From: Epiperipatus broadwayi
Taxonomy: Eukaryota > Onychophora > Udeonychophora > Euonychophora > Peripatidae
Reading direction: 5' to 3'
Assembly (NCBI GenBank): GCA_028023455.1
Contig: JAQFVV010013370.1
Coordinates: 62,001 to 126,000, forward strand
DNA: 64,000 bases
Position numbers and translations under genes: made by a program. How positions within the stretch are numbered: the stretch's first letter is position 1; each line of letters opens with the position of its first letter. The notes below the pieces were generated by a model that saw nothing but the letters and a program-made list of their open reading frames with translations, ran no database searches and was not told the DNA's origin. This document shows, piece by piece, positions 45,925-56,080 of the stretch.

Positions 45925-46330
45925 GTTTATTGCAGTGGTAAAATGGAGAAATCAAGATTTCAAGGTCTGCTGCTTCAATTCAAATTTGTCACATGATTAT
46001 CAAAAGAACCCTTAACTTAATGAAAGTAATTTACAGTTGATCAATTAATATATAAAAGAGCATTGTGGTGTATTGGTTAGTGCATTGGTTTGCCATTCTC
46101 ATGATCTGGTATTCAAACCTATGTGAACCTTGGAAATAATCTAGTGATCTAATTATCAGTTAATACACGATTATCTACCTATTATATATTTTGGGTTACT
46201 TATAATAAAAAATATATAGATGCATTAGTTATTTCATCAGATTGCTATTCAAACCCAGATAGTTAGTCTATTAGTGATTGGATTATCAGTCAGTAAATGT
46301 TTATTTTATTATGCATTTTGGACTACTTAA
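45925..46330 (+). mobile_element. tRNA-like SINE fragments in tandem
   Basis: Three tRNA-like heads or their remains lie at 45933 (ATTGCAGTGGTAAAATGGAG), 46069 (TGGTGTATTGGTTAGTGC with box B GGTATTCAAACC) and 46224 (partial, GCTATTCAAACCCAG). Each is followed by a related body (TAGTGAT..ATTATCAGT.A.TA). Probably serial insertions or tandem copies of one SINE. Confidence 0.5.
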
Positions 46331-47205
46331 GATCTGATGTTTGAGCATTTTTATAGTGATGCCTTGCTCAAATTTTGAGCATAAGTGCAAAGTTCTCAGG
46401 TTGGGGATGGAAACTACTTTTGGTATAATCTTTTATTGGGATAATTGGAAAGGATATAACTTGTTAGTCTGGGTTCATAACATATGCTTTGTATAAAAGA
46501 AAATATCTACATATAAGAAATTTTAATCATAGGTTGAGGAAGATAGGTAGTGATCACATTTTTGAAATATTGATCTCTAAAATAAATTGTAAAATAATTA
46601 GCATAGGATAAAAGCTCCAATGCCCCCCCCACCCCTCGGTAAAAAAGAAACAGTAAGACAGGATAACTTCCCGCTTTTGGCTTCTCCAATGGTTTTCCAA
46701 ATAAGAACTGTAAAAAATAAAAGTATTATCCAGGAAAAAAGACAACTTTCTGTTTTGATACAGAAATAATTTAATTTCAAGTTATTATAAATTTTGTTTC
46801 AAACTGACTAATGCTTTATATATATGTGTGTGTGTGGAGATTGTAATAATGTGAGGATAAGTATATTAATCTGTCATTCTCTGTAACTTTTAAAAATAAT
46901 TAAACTTTTTTTTTTTAACACTTCAACTTTAACTTAATACTCGGTAGACTTTAATTATTAAAGACTTTTTTTTTTAAAAAAAAAAAAACCAACTGCCTAC
47001 TCTTTAGTTTCTATATAAAAAAAATAGTAAGTACATTTGATCTTAACAGCAATTCTCAAATGTAGCCAAGACATTTCTATCTGGCCTCTAAATAGTTTTC
47101 ATAAATATTTTATTTATTAAGTTTTAACATTAAAAATTAATACATTTATATACTGTGAAATATCTAAAATATTACGATTTAATCTATAAATCCTAATTTA
47201 TTTTA
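46331..47205. other. Low-complexity DNA, no gene recognised
   Basis: C-, A- and T-homopolymers (46621-46640, 46906-46920, 46965-46989) and a TG run at 46823. Open frames on the minus strand at 46.5-46.8 kb are chance frames through the C-run. Confidence 0.4.
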
Positions 47206-47425
47206 CTCATTAACATCCACTTCAGATAAATACATTATTGCTTATGATTAATCATTTATTAAGTTATAATCATATCAGTCCTAGCCTGATTTAATATTTA
47301 AACTCTTCTGTTTACTACAGTTCTGAGTCAAACTTTCCACACCCACATCTTTAACATCATTCATTTCAGATAAATATATTAATGATTATTACTAATCATT
47401 TATTAGGCTAAAGATTATCATACCA
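47206..47425 (+). repeat. Repeat J, two tandem copies
   Basis: 'CAGATAAATA.ATTA..G.TTAT.A.TAATCATTTATTA' occurs at about 47223 and 47367 in the same orientation. Confidence 0.6.
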
Positions 47426-47469
47426 TTCCCCAATCCAAATATACATTTTAAATGCAATTAAAAGGTTAA

Positions 47470-47860
47470 TTTAATGATTTCCTGAAGGTTTGTGATAATG
47501 GTGTTCTAGTTGTATTTTTATATTGGTCTATTTCCATCATCTAGAATGCCTATTGAATGTCTTTAGAAAAAATAACTTTATTTAAATATTCCAAATACAT
47601 TCAACTGTTAGTAATAGCGCATCAAACAGGTTAGTATATGCACAATGTTTCAAGAGGTATTATTCTCCCCTCTTCTTCAGGTTTTGCTAGGCTGACCAGT
47701 GACACTACTAGCATAGGATTTGAACCTGGGTCCTGATTCTTGAGTATTGAATTTTAAGGTAATGCTCTAACCAACTGAGCCATCATGCCAAAGGCAACAG
47801 TCTGTAGTAATTTCATATACTTATCTAACCTGTTTGATGTGCTGTTACTAAGTTAATTTA
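47470..47860 (-). mobile_element. SINE family S2, best-preserved copy, with inverted remnant
   Basis: On the minus strand the head at 47790-47700 reads GGCATGATGGCTCAGTTGGT then TAGAGCATTACC (a typical tRNA box A of the Ile/Lys/Thr type). Box B CCAGGTTCAAATCCTA follows after a long insertion. The body then has GTGTCACTGGTCAGCCTAGC, a CTGAAGAAGAGGGGAGAATA...CCTCTTGAAAC stretch, ATTGTGCATATACTAACCTG and AAAGACATTCAATAGGC. An inverted body fragment (TTAT.TAACCTGTTTGATGTG at 47825) follows the head, so the copy is part of a palindrome. Confidence 0.75.
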
Positions 47861-47924
47861 ATATATCTAATTTTTATTTGAGTTTACAATATATATCTCA
47901 CTTAAAAATGTGATGATTCCTCAC

Positions 47925-48010
47925 TTATTATTAATAATCATTAATATATTTATCTGATGAAACTGATTTTAGTTTTTAAATGCAGAGATTGGCACTTGAA
48001 AATCAAATTG
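47925..48010 (-). repeat. Repeat J copy
   Basis: Contains TAATCATTAATATATTTATC and ATGCAG..ATTGGCAC, matching 48.36-48.42 kb. Confidence 0.55.
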
Positions 48011-48284
48011 TAATAATTTAGGATTAATAAATACTAAATAGGTGATGATCGTATGTTTGAGAGATTGTAAACTGGGTCAGCTGCAGAGTGCTGATTCAGC
48101 ATGAAATGTATTTCAGAAGTAAATTGTCTTTTTTCAAATAATCTTTGTTCATATGTTTTAAAAATGAGTGGTGAAGTGGATATTTTTAGAATATCATTAA
48201 AAGATATGCATGGCATATCGTAAAAAGATATGCATGGAAATGGGAAATATTCCACATGTTTAATTCAAAAACAGTCATATTAAC

Positions 48285-48440
48285 TTTTAATTGGCTTAGC
48301 TAAAAGTGATATGATAATCTCTAGGCTAATAAATAATTAGTAATAATCATTAATACACTTCTCTAAAGTGAATAGTATCAAATATATGAATGCAGGAAAT
48401 TTGCACCTCTACATCAAAGTATAACAATTTAATATATATT
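48285..48440 (-). repeat. Repeat J copy, about 130 bp
   Basis: Blocks TAATCTCTAGGCTAATAAAT, AATCATTAATACACTTCTCT and AGTGAATAGTATCAAA are shared with 45.6 and 58.5 kb. Confidence 0.6.
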
Positions 48441-49859
48441 AAATAAGTATGATAAAGACATGAAAACATGTTTTGCTATAAAAGAAATCGATTTATATAA
48501 TATCTTAAATTAAAACAATTTGTATAGATAAAACAGAGTGTGATAGAAGATAAAATAGCAAACTATTAGTAAATAAAGTAATTTCATTAAAAAGACAGAA
48601 ATAAAAGATGAATTTATATGGTACAAATTAAGCTATCATGTTTAATTGAAAATAAAATCTGGCAAATAAAAGTAGAATAAGTTGTTTTATGACAATGCAA
48701 AAAAAAAGCTATAAATAACAACCAACCAGAATGAGATTTATAATTTAATGATGCCCTAAGCTGAGTTTTTGAAGGCCTATCAAAGTCAGATTCATATGTT
48801 GATTTTTATCATCACTATTTTAATTCATTATTGACCATATTTTAAAATAGACTCCTTAAGTTTAATCCATATTTTCTGATTAAATAAACTTTTCTTTTCT
48901 ATAACACTTATTCTAAGTCTTTTACAATTCTTTGGGATTCAATTTAAAACTTCTTTATCCATTTTTATCAACTTTTCTAGAAATATGTTCAACTCAGTTC
49001 TATTTCTGTCTCATAATTCTTTTTATGATGTCAATAATAACTATGTGTTTTCTCACCTATATATTTTAGCTTTCATCCATTCCAGTTGTTCCCAATATAT
49101 ATATCTCCACATTTTGTTATGTGATCTGAAGTCTCTACATTGTTAATTGGTTAAGAGTCCAAGTCTCACCAGTAAAATAAACTATTAAAACTTTTTTAAA
49201 GTTATAGATTTACTCTTCTTAATATCATTCTTTATTAAAAGCACTTTATTCAATGTTAATTCTATGATTAGTATTACACATATGGGTAATATAAATAACA
49301 TTCTATTGTGATGAAGTGGATAATTACAACTAACAGTATTAGATTAACAACACTTTAACAAAAGCATGTTCTTTTTATTTCAGTACTTGAGACAATTAAC
49401 ATGGTGTTGTAATTATATATAAATATAATTAATATGACTGCAAAAAAAAGTTTACTTTAACTGGAAGGAGATTCGTTGATATCTTTCTTGGGGTCTTAAA
49501 GGAACTAAGCAAGATAAATTTCTTATGTCCATTTCATACATTATAGTCATTGTAGTTGTTATTACTATATGATGATTCATAGGATAAATTACTATAGATG
49601 TGTTACTCAACAATATACATCAACCAGAATGAAAAGTTTATTGGCTTTTTACCATTTAAACTTAAGGTCAAAAAATGCCATGACTTTTTTTTCTCATTGG
49701 CTTGATATTTTTTGAAGTAAAATATCGAGTGAGTTTTTTTGAAGGTAGAATGAATGTTCCATAGTTGATCTTTTGGGCAAAGTTACAAATCAAAACAATA
49801 ATTGAACTCTAACCTTTTATTTAGGTATCTATAACTGCAGATCACGTTCAAAGAAAGGA
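48441..49859. other. AT-rich DNA, nothing recognised
   Basis: No supported frame or RNA gene. Confidence 0.35.
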
Positions 49860-50545
49860 ATCTTGCATGAATTGGAAAAATATCTGTTTAATATTAGATG
49901 GAACATTGTTAGACTTTGTGAAGTTAGCTGAAAAGATGAAGAAACAATTTAAGAAATGGACATATACTTTACTACACAGCATAAATATTGAAACCACAAA
50001 TGAAATGGGATTTATTCTGAATAAAAAATGAAAGAACAATATCATCAATTGCAACTATTTTAGATTTATGTCTCAAGTTTTCAGTCTTGAAGAAGTAGAG
50101 GATTTTTATGTGATATATAAACTGCTGTTGATCCAACCAGACAACATTTTAAAATTGTCATGTGGGAAATTTTAATGCTGGAATTAATAGATATTTAATC
50201 AATAAAAGTGATGTGATTAAATTTGAAAAAAGATCTAGACTTCAGAAGTTCACACAAAAGAAACTGTATTTAAATAGGAGCAAAAGTGAAATATTTAGAT
50301 GAGAGAACAAATAAATATATCTGACATCATTGAAAGAATTAAGAGACTAAAATAGATATAGACTGAAGATGGACAATTAAAATTGCAAACTGGAGCCCAA
50401 AAGATATGTGGGATTGATGGATGAAATAAGTTAGCTGTTGCCATATGAATAAAAGAGAAGGATTGAAAAAACTAGATTAAACTTGGGGAGATCTTCATGT
50501 AAAGAAAATGATTGATTTAAAAAAGATTTAAATTAGTAGGAGGCT
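49860..50545 (+). pseudogene. RTE-like LINE remnant, endonuclease to C-terminus with large deletion
   Basis: Broken frames keep the order of an RTE-like ORF2. RWNIVRLCEVS corresponds to 'W.i.gL.EvRW'. NGIYSE/GFILNKK corresponds to the 'GVGFi.nk' strand. FRFMSQVFSLEEVEDFYV corresponds to 'RIs.irl...' and 'EeFYe.L'. A 'GNFNAGI' reading near 50.17 kb occupies the 'GDFNAkvG' position. The sequence then passes without RT to REQINISDIIERIKRLK (the C-terminal 'I..li.r.klrW.GHi' block) and a degraded 'RP..RW.DDi' tail. No frame is intact. Confidence 0.6.
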
Positions 50546-50596
50546 TTTTATTGTGTATAATTTAGAATTTTTAGACTACTATTTGTATATGTAGAT

Positions 50597-50627
50597 CTGA
50601 GGAAGATCACTTGGTGATTGAACTGTC
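50597..50627 (+). ncRNA. Degenerate hammerhead-like motif
   Basis: CUGAGGA, extra A, stem II GAUCAC/GUGAUU, then GAAC (one A short of GAAAC) and UGUC. It resembles family C (GAUUGC..GCAAUC GAAACUGUC). No stem I is visible. Probably a relic. Confidence 0.35.
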
Positions 50628-50639
50628 AGATGGATTAAT

Positions 50640-50977
50640 TTTAACAAATTAAGCATTGACAAAAATAATAAGAAAGGCGGATTTGTTTGAAAAAAAGGTA
50701 ATGCTGGGATATTATTCTCCTGTTTTATTTAATATACTATAACAGACTGATGGATCTTGCAATAAGGGGAAAACACATCTAACTACAGTCAGACTTAGAA
50801 TCTTCAGATAGGATGCTGGCAGGGACATGATGAAATACTTAACCCATGATCACATCCACCTCCAATGGCCTAGCTCTATATTTACACATTAAATCTAGAT
50901 ATGATTTAGGTTACTTCATCCTCATCTCACCCCTTTCCAGCTCCATTTTGCCTCAGTATTCAAACTCAGGGAGAATA
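50640..50977. other. Unassigned DNA
   Basis: Contains a more balanced stretch (50740-50960) without recognisable product. Confidence 0.3.
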
Positions 50978-51055
50978 TGTAATTGATCCTCTTTAGGTTT
51001 GGACCTACTCAGGTCAATGCCTACTGCACCTTTATGTAAGTGAGGATCAATTACA
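50978..51055. other. Long perfect inverted repeat, possible structured RNA
   Basis: TGTAATTGATCCTC (50978-50991) is exactly complementary to GAGGATCAATTACA (51042-51055). The 50-base loop contains a second hairpin, GACCT-ACTC-AGGTC. The total of 78 nt is of pre-miRNA or tRNA size, but neither family is recognised. Confidence 0.45.
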
Positions 51056-53430
51056 GCACTTTCCCAGAATATTTCCAATATCAGTATACATATAAATAAA
51101 GGTGTGTGAGTATTGAAGTTTAGCATATATACTTAGAGGTAAGAACATACAACGATGGGAACAAGATAGAAACCAAGTGGATTGAAACAACTTAACATTT
51201 ATTAAATAATGAAGCTATTTTAACAATATTTACATATATAATAATATGAGTCAAGGATGGTTTTCTATCATCTTAAGAGTTAAATGCAATTAATATCCTG
51301 ATTCCCAAATCCCATGATAGAAATCCATACCCTGGCAATTTTTATTTACAAAAGTTTAAAATACTAAAAATTTTTTTTAGAAGATTGCAAATCTGGCTTA
51401 CTAATTATTCTTATGTACAGTCATATTATAGAATAATGCTTGTTGTCTGATTCGAAATGAGCATCATCATCCTTATTGGAGGAGAGGACCACCTTCTATA
51501 TGTATATGTGATTCACTAATATTAATAGGAGAGACCATACACTCAAGGAACTCAGTAATGTACATCGAAAAACGAATATATAATGAGTGTTAATGAAACG
51601 TTTAACAAATAATGAAAAGTCTGTTCTGTCATTACTGTATGCCTTTAATGTTTGAACAACATCAAGATCTTACCTTATTCCACATTCATTCAGATGATGT
51701 AAAGCTTCTAGAGGTATGTGTAGACCTCAATTTTATTGAATACAATAAAATTTTTATGAAATCTAACTCTTCCCCCTCTACAATTAAAATAAACTTTCCC
51801 ATTTTCTAAAATATAAGCTTCCAAACATGGAAATGGAAAGCAAAAAATATGAAAAATAAAAATAAGATGATACATAACAAACAAAATAAAAAAACAAATC
51901 AATTGGATTAAAAAAAATCAATTTCAGAATCTGGCAAGCATTGTCCATTATGTTCGAAGTCTATTCCCCCTGGTGATAGATCTTCTCAAGCAGTGTATTG
52001 TCCATAAGGTTAATTGATGTGCACTCACTCTGGGATTGTAAAACACCAATGCTGTCTTGTTTGTTTCCTTCAAAGAAGGCATAGGAGATCCACTGAAGAT
52101 CATTGTCACCGACCAGTATTTAATAAAGGCATCTCACACATCGTAATGCTTTTATTGGCTTGAAGAACTGGCATTTGGCCTCCTACAGCATCATTCTTTT
52201 AGCCAGACCACACTGCAGTGTTTTTATGCATAGGAATATGGCACAAAACTGCCCCTGCTGATTGTTAGCAGTTATTTACTTATTCTCTTGCGATGATTTG
52301 ATATGATTTGAAGTTTTCTTTTTAACAATTAGCTCAATTTATTCGGGTTACTTCCATATTTTGGAGGTATTTCAGATTTTGGTTTATATTGTTGGCTGAA
52401 GAAAATTACTGCTTATTCTTACATGATTGAAATTTGTTAAGAAAAAAACAATATGGTTATCAAGATGTTGATTTTCTCATGCTTGCTGTATTTGTCTATT
52501 ATTGCATAATTGTACATCAACGTAATGTTAAAATAAATATTTACTGGGATTATCTTTTCATTTCCAAATCTGGTTGCTTAGCATTATGATTGACATTATG
52601 TCATTATCTTGTATATTTTATTTATGTTTATGTCATAATGTTGGCTTATTGATGATTTACAATACTCTTGGTTAGTCACATTGTCTTATATATGTGGGTG
52701 TATTTATTTTCTTAGTGTCTAATATATATATATGTTTGTGCAGGTGGGTGGTAGTTGTAAGTCCCCTTACAACACATTCAGTGAGTTATTAGTTGTTGCT
52801 TTGATAACAGCGAAATCTATACTGGGGATAAAAGAATTCACTGCATCAGATTTTCTTAACAAGTATGTTATAGAGAATTGAGAGAGCTTGAAATTGGGGA
52901 TAAAAATAAATGCAAATAAAACTAAAGCCATAAAAGTAGATAGAAAAAACAAAAAATTATTTGACAGGAAGTTATAAAGCAAATGGATGCTTACAGCAAA
53001 TAAAAAGTTTGCTATTTAATTGTATAGCTGTAAAGGAGTTAGAACGAGAATAACAGTTTAATGAATGTGCACAAGTATTCTTTGATCTACTGAAATTTGA
53101 TCTAGAAACACTATAAATGGAAAAGACCACTTAGAAAGATAAGATTTTCCATATAAAAATACTAGAAAGAGTGATTAAGATAAGTTTTTTAAAAAACTCG
53201 TACACAAAAAAAGCAACCGAAGCCAGAAATAGGTATGCATTTTTGAAAATTGGGTGGGACAAGAGGTAACCTTAAAAATTATCTAATTTGATCTGTGGAG
53301 CTTGTATTTAGGTATATAACTAATGATGATGATGATAGAATACAGACATGCTCTATACCATCCTTGGAATAGTAAAGTGCTACAGCTCTTGTCTTTAAGC
53401 TGTTAACTTTTAATAAGATTTCAGGGATAA
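51056..53430. other. AT-rich DNA with one GC-richer unassigned block
   Basis: Positions 51940-52250 are less A/T-rich. On the plus strand FVSFKEGIGDPLKIIVTDQYLIKAS (52052-52128 in part) faintly resembles the 'ivTD.e.ali.Ai' step of MULE transposases, too weak to call. The remainder has only chance frames. Confidence 0.3.
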
Positions 53431-53537
53431 AGTCTAAATAAAAGTTTTGGTTAGCATAGCTGGCTTCCAAACAGCCAGCCCGGGTTCGCCTCTCGGTCAG
53501 CGCTTTGACATATATATAAAAGTCTAAATAAAGGTTT
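53431..53537 (+). mobile_element. 5'-truncated SINE S1 with target-site duplication
   Basis: AGTCTAAATAAA(A/G)GTTTT is duplicated (53431-53447 and 53521-53537). The insert begins inside the D-arm (GGTTAGCATAGCTGG) and has anticodon loop CTTCCAA (UCC), box B CGGGTTCGCCTCTCGG and the end CAGCGCTTTGACATATATAT. It lacks box A's first half, so it cannot be transcribed by its own promoter. Confidence 0.9.
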
Positions 53538-53920
53538 TTCTTATGTTATCAGTATGAAGAATCGATATAAGGAAGAGAATAAAAAGTGTTAAATTAGTAC
53601 AGAATTATATTAGCTGGAAAGGAATGTAATAATCACTCATGGTTTTAGATAGTAATCTTGATCAATTCCACAGTGTATGGATTTAGATACCAAAATAATT
53701 AAGGTAATTGTGAAAACTGTATCACAGCTTTCTAATGATATTAGTTCATCGACCAAAGATCTTGAATTTTTTTTATATTCTGAGAATGTTAACATTTTAA
53801 TTATTTGCAGGAAGTATGATTATTTTAAATGTATTATTCAGTATTTACAATATAAATTCATGGATATTATTTGTTTTAATTTTTCTATGAGTTAATACCC
53901 TTTCTGGTACTTGTGGATAA

Positions 53921-54106
53921 TTCAACCGATGACGTATTACCCTGAAGGCATATTGGTCTAATGTTGCGATTTTTAAGATAACGTCTCCAAGTGATCTGCA
54001 GACACATTTAGTCGCTAAAATGTGTCCGCAGATCACATGAACAAGGCACGTTAAAAAGCACAAGATTAGACTGATATGCCTTCAGGGTAATACATCATCG
54101 GTTGAT
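53921..54106. repeat. Subterminal palindrome of the Merlin element
   Basis: Inner arms TCAACCGATGA(C/T)GTATTACC...GGCATAT (left) and its inverse (54066-54106) enclose a second palindrome, TGATCTGCAGACACATTT/AAATGTGTCCGCAGATCA (53993-54037). The left end alone therefore has the shape of a MITE. Confidence 0.8.
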
Positions 54107-54426
54107 CATGTGATAAAAAACATAAAAAAAGACAAAAATGCGACGCAGGTCACATGATAAAAAAAAAAAAAAATGGCAAAAATATAAAAATTAAAAAAAA
54201 AATTTAAACATAAAAAAAAGACAAAAATTTAACAAAAAATTTACATATTAAAGAAAAAAAAAGGGTAATATGGTCACATGGTTTTTTAGATGGCTTCTTG
54301 GTGGGCAGAAAACGAACACCACCATGTTTCTTGGTCCTGAAAAAAAAAAATACAAAAAAAAAAAAAAAAATTATTGAAAATTTACATGCATGAAATACAA
54401 AATAAGGTCAATACAAAATATATATT

Positions 54427-54785
54427 GCTAATTTGATTAAAAAAATTATTGAAAATTATTTACAAATTAAATGTAATTAAGTGGAAGTTTGATAATTGAA
54501 GAAATATTAACAAAAAATTTTTGTAAATTTAAAAAAAAAAAATTCATGCGAATCTAGCATTAATGGTGATCTTGTATAAAACATGTCATCACATGCCGTA
54601 GCTTTACATACATTTGGTAATTTTAAAAACGTACTGTATATTGCTAATTTGAGTTAAAAAATTATTGAAAATTATTTACAAAGTAAACGTAATTAAGTGG
54701 AAGTTTGATCATTGTAGAAATATTACCAAAAAATTTTTGTACATTTAAAATAAAGATTTAATGTGAATATGGCATTAATGGTGAC
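54427..54785. repeat. Tandem duplication inside the Merlin element
   Basis: Units 54427-54570 and 54640-54785 align along TTATTGAAAATTATTTACAA, TAATTAAGTGGAAGTTTGAT and GCATTAATGGTGA, separated by a short spacer. Non-coding, between the transposase and the left end. Confidence 0.75.
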
Positions 54786-54893
54786 CTTACTTTTTACATG
54801 CATTTGGATTACTTATTGTCTATATTCAATAATATAATTAATTATAAAATTATAATTATTAGAAAAAAAATTAAAATTACTTACAAATAGCGT

Positions 54894-55817
54894 TCACTGC
54901 GGAGGACTGAATTGGAATATATGTTCCAAAATCGCAGCGAAAGGATCAGCTTTATACGACTGCCTCCACATAAACTCGCTCAAATATGAGTCCAGATGCT
55001 GACGTGCTGTCCCTCTGTGTTTTTTATTATGCCATTTGACCAAACCTCACAACCTTTCAACATTTTGTGTATGTATGCCAGTTGTGGGGTCTATGAAGTT
55101 GTATGTGTGATTAACACGATGGTGTTCGTATCCAGCCTCGGCTAACTCTTCGCTCTTATATCCCTTCCAGCAATCGCTGTAGATAGTCGAGCCTTCGTGT
55201 ACATTTTGCAAAATTTCTTGCATGAGAGTAGACACACTTCTATCTCGAATGGCTACAATAAAACATTCCTCAGTCTCTCTGCATATGCCACCAAATAGCC
55301 ATTGCTGTGGTAGGACTCTTTCGGCATTGTTCTTCCATTTTGTGAAGAGGCTTTTGTCGATTTCCACGATTGTGTTGGGACCTCCGATTTTCTGCCTTTC
55401 ATTTCTTAACAATCTCCAGGTACAAACTTCGCGGAGGTAGTTGTTCCAATAGATAACAGTTTTGTCCGAAATATTCAATTCCTCCGCACAAAATGTTATG
55501 GATGTTAATTGTTTGGACCAACTGTAGATGAAATATATAGTGGTCACGAAAGTCATTTTGGAGCCAACGAACCACATGTCTTTTCTCATTGCGATTTGGG
55601 ATAGACAATCTTTCAAGTTGCATCGCCATTGTTTCACCGAATTGGGTCCTGAATTGTGAACATACTTTTTCATTTCATGACCATTTTGACACAATTTTCT
55701 TTTGGGGAGAAGTCCATGGTCTTGTAAGAAGATAATCGCTTCTTCCTCCGTACTTCGTAAATTAAATAAGGTTCTTGTAGCTTCAGCCATCATAAACGCA
55801 AATAACGCAAATATCAC
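54894..55817 (-). pseudogene. Merlin transposase (DDE, ISXO2-like), one nonsense codon
   Basis: The enzyme cuts and pastes the element by a DDE mechanism. The first open part (256 residues, 55817-55047) has an N-terminal zinc-ribbon-like region (C43-x-x-G-H47 ... RC66NLKDC71), a helix-turn-helix-like stretch around 105-135, and the catalytic domain: VEIDKS (D154), IYSDCWKGY (D215) and HTQNVERL (E254), spaced as in the ISXO2/Merlin family. A TGA at 55047-55049 then stops the frame where the family has W in 'ERLW'. After it the same frame continues for 50 codons ([10 protein letters not shown]...[11 protein letters not shown]) to a stop at 54894, the normal family C-terminus. All three catalytic residues are kept, so this is a recently disabled copy. 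The real start may be M9 or M10. Confidence 0.9.
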
Positions 55818-56080
55818 AAAGTAGAAGAGCTCAAAAAAGTCACTGTGATGCCATGGATAGCAAAATCACAATAGACAGAAAAATCAAAAAATTTCCCAAA
55901 CCTCTCTCCGAATTTTAAATCTCGCAGGTAAAAAAAAAATGTCTCTCTGATGGATTAATCATGCCAGTCACTTGGTTGCCATGACAACATTGTCATGCAA
56001 AAAACGTCGATGTCTACTGGAAGGGAAATCGGTAGGTCAAATATGTCATCGGTTGAATTATCCGTAAGTACCCAATTTCT

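Larger units (their letters stand above)
53898..56080 (-). mobile_element. Merlin (IS1016/ISXO2-type) DNA transposon, complete
   Basis: Terminal inverted repeats of 32 bp (53906-53937 and 56041-56072) begin GGTACTT and share GGATAATTCAACCGATGAC; 29 of 32 bases match. Flanking 8-mers CCCTTTCT and CAATTTCT agree at six positions, fitting an old 8-bp TSD as made by Merlin elements. Inside lie a minus-strand DDE transposase, a 145-bp segment duplicated at 54427 and 54640, and a left subterminal palindrome. Total length is about 2.17 kb. Confidence 0.92.

Noticed and set aside
52050-52130. MULE transposase fragment
   Set aside because: Only a short TDQ..IKA similarity; no other domain residues nearby.
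55222-55440. Plus-strand frame inside the Merlin transposase
   Set aside because: Antisense of the transposase.
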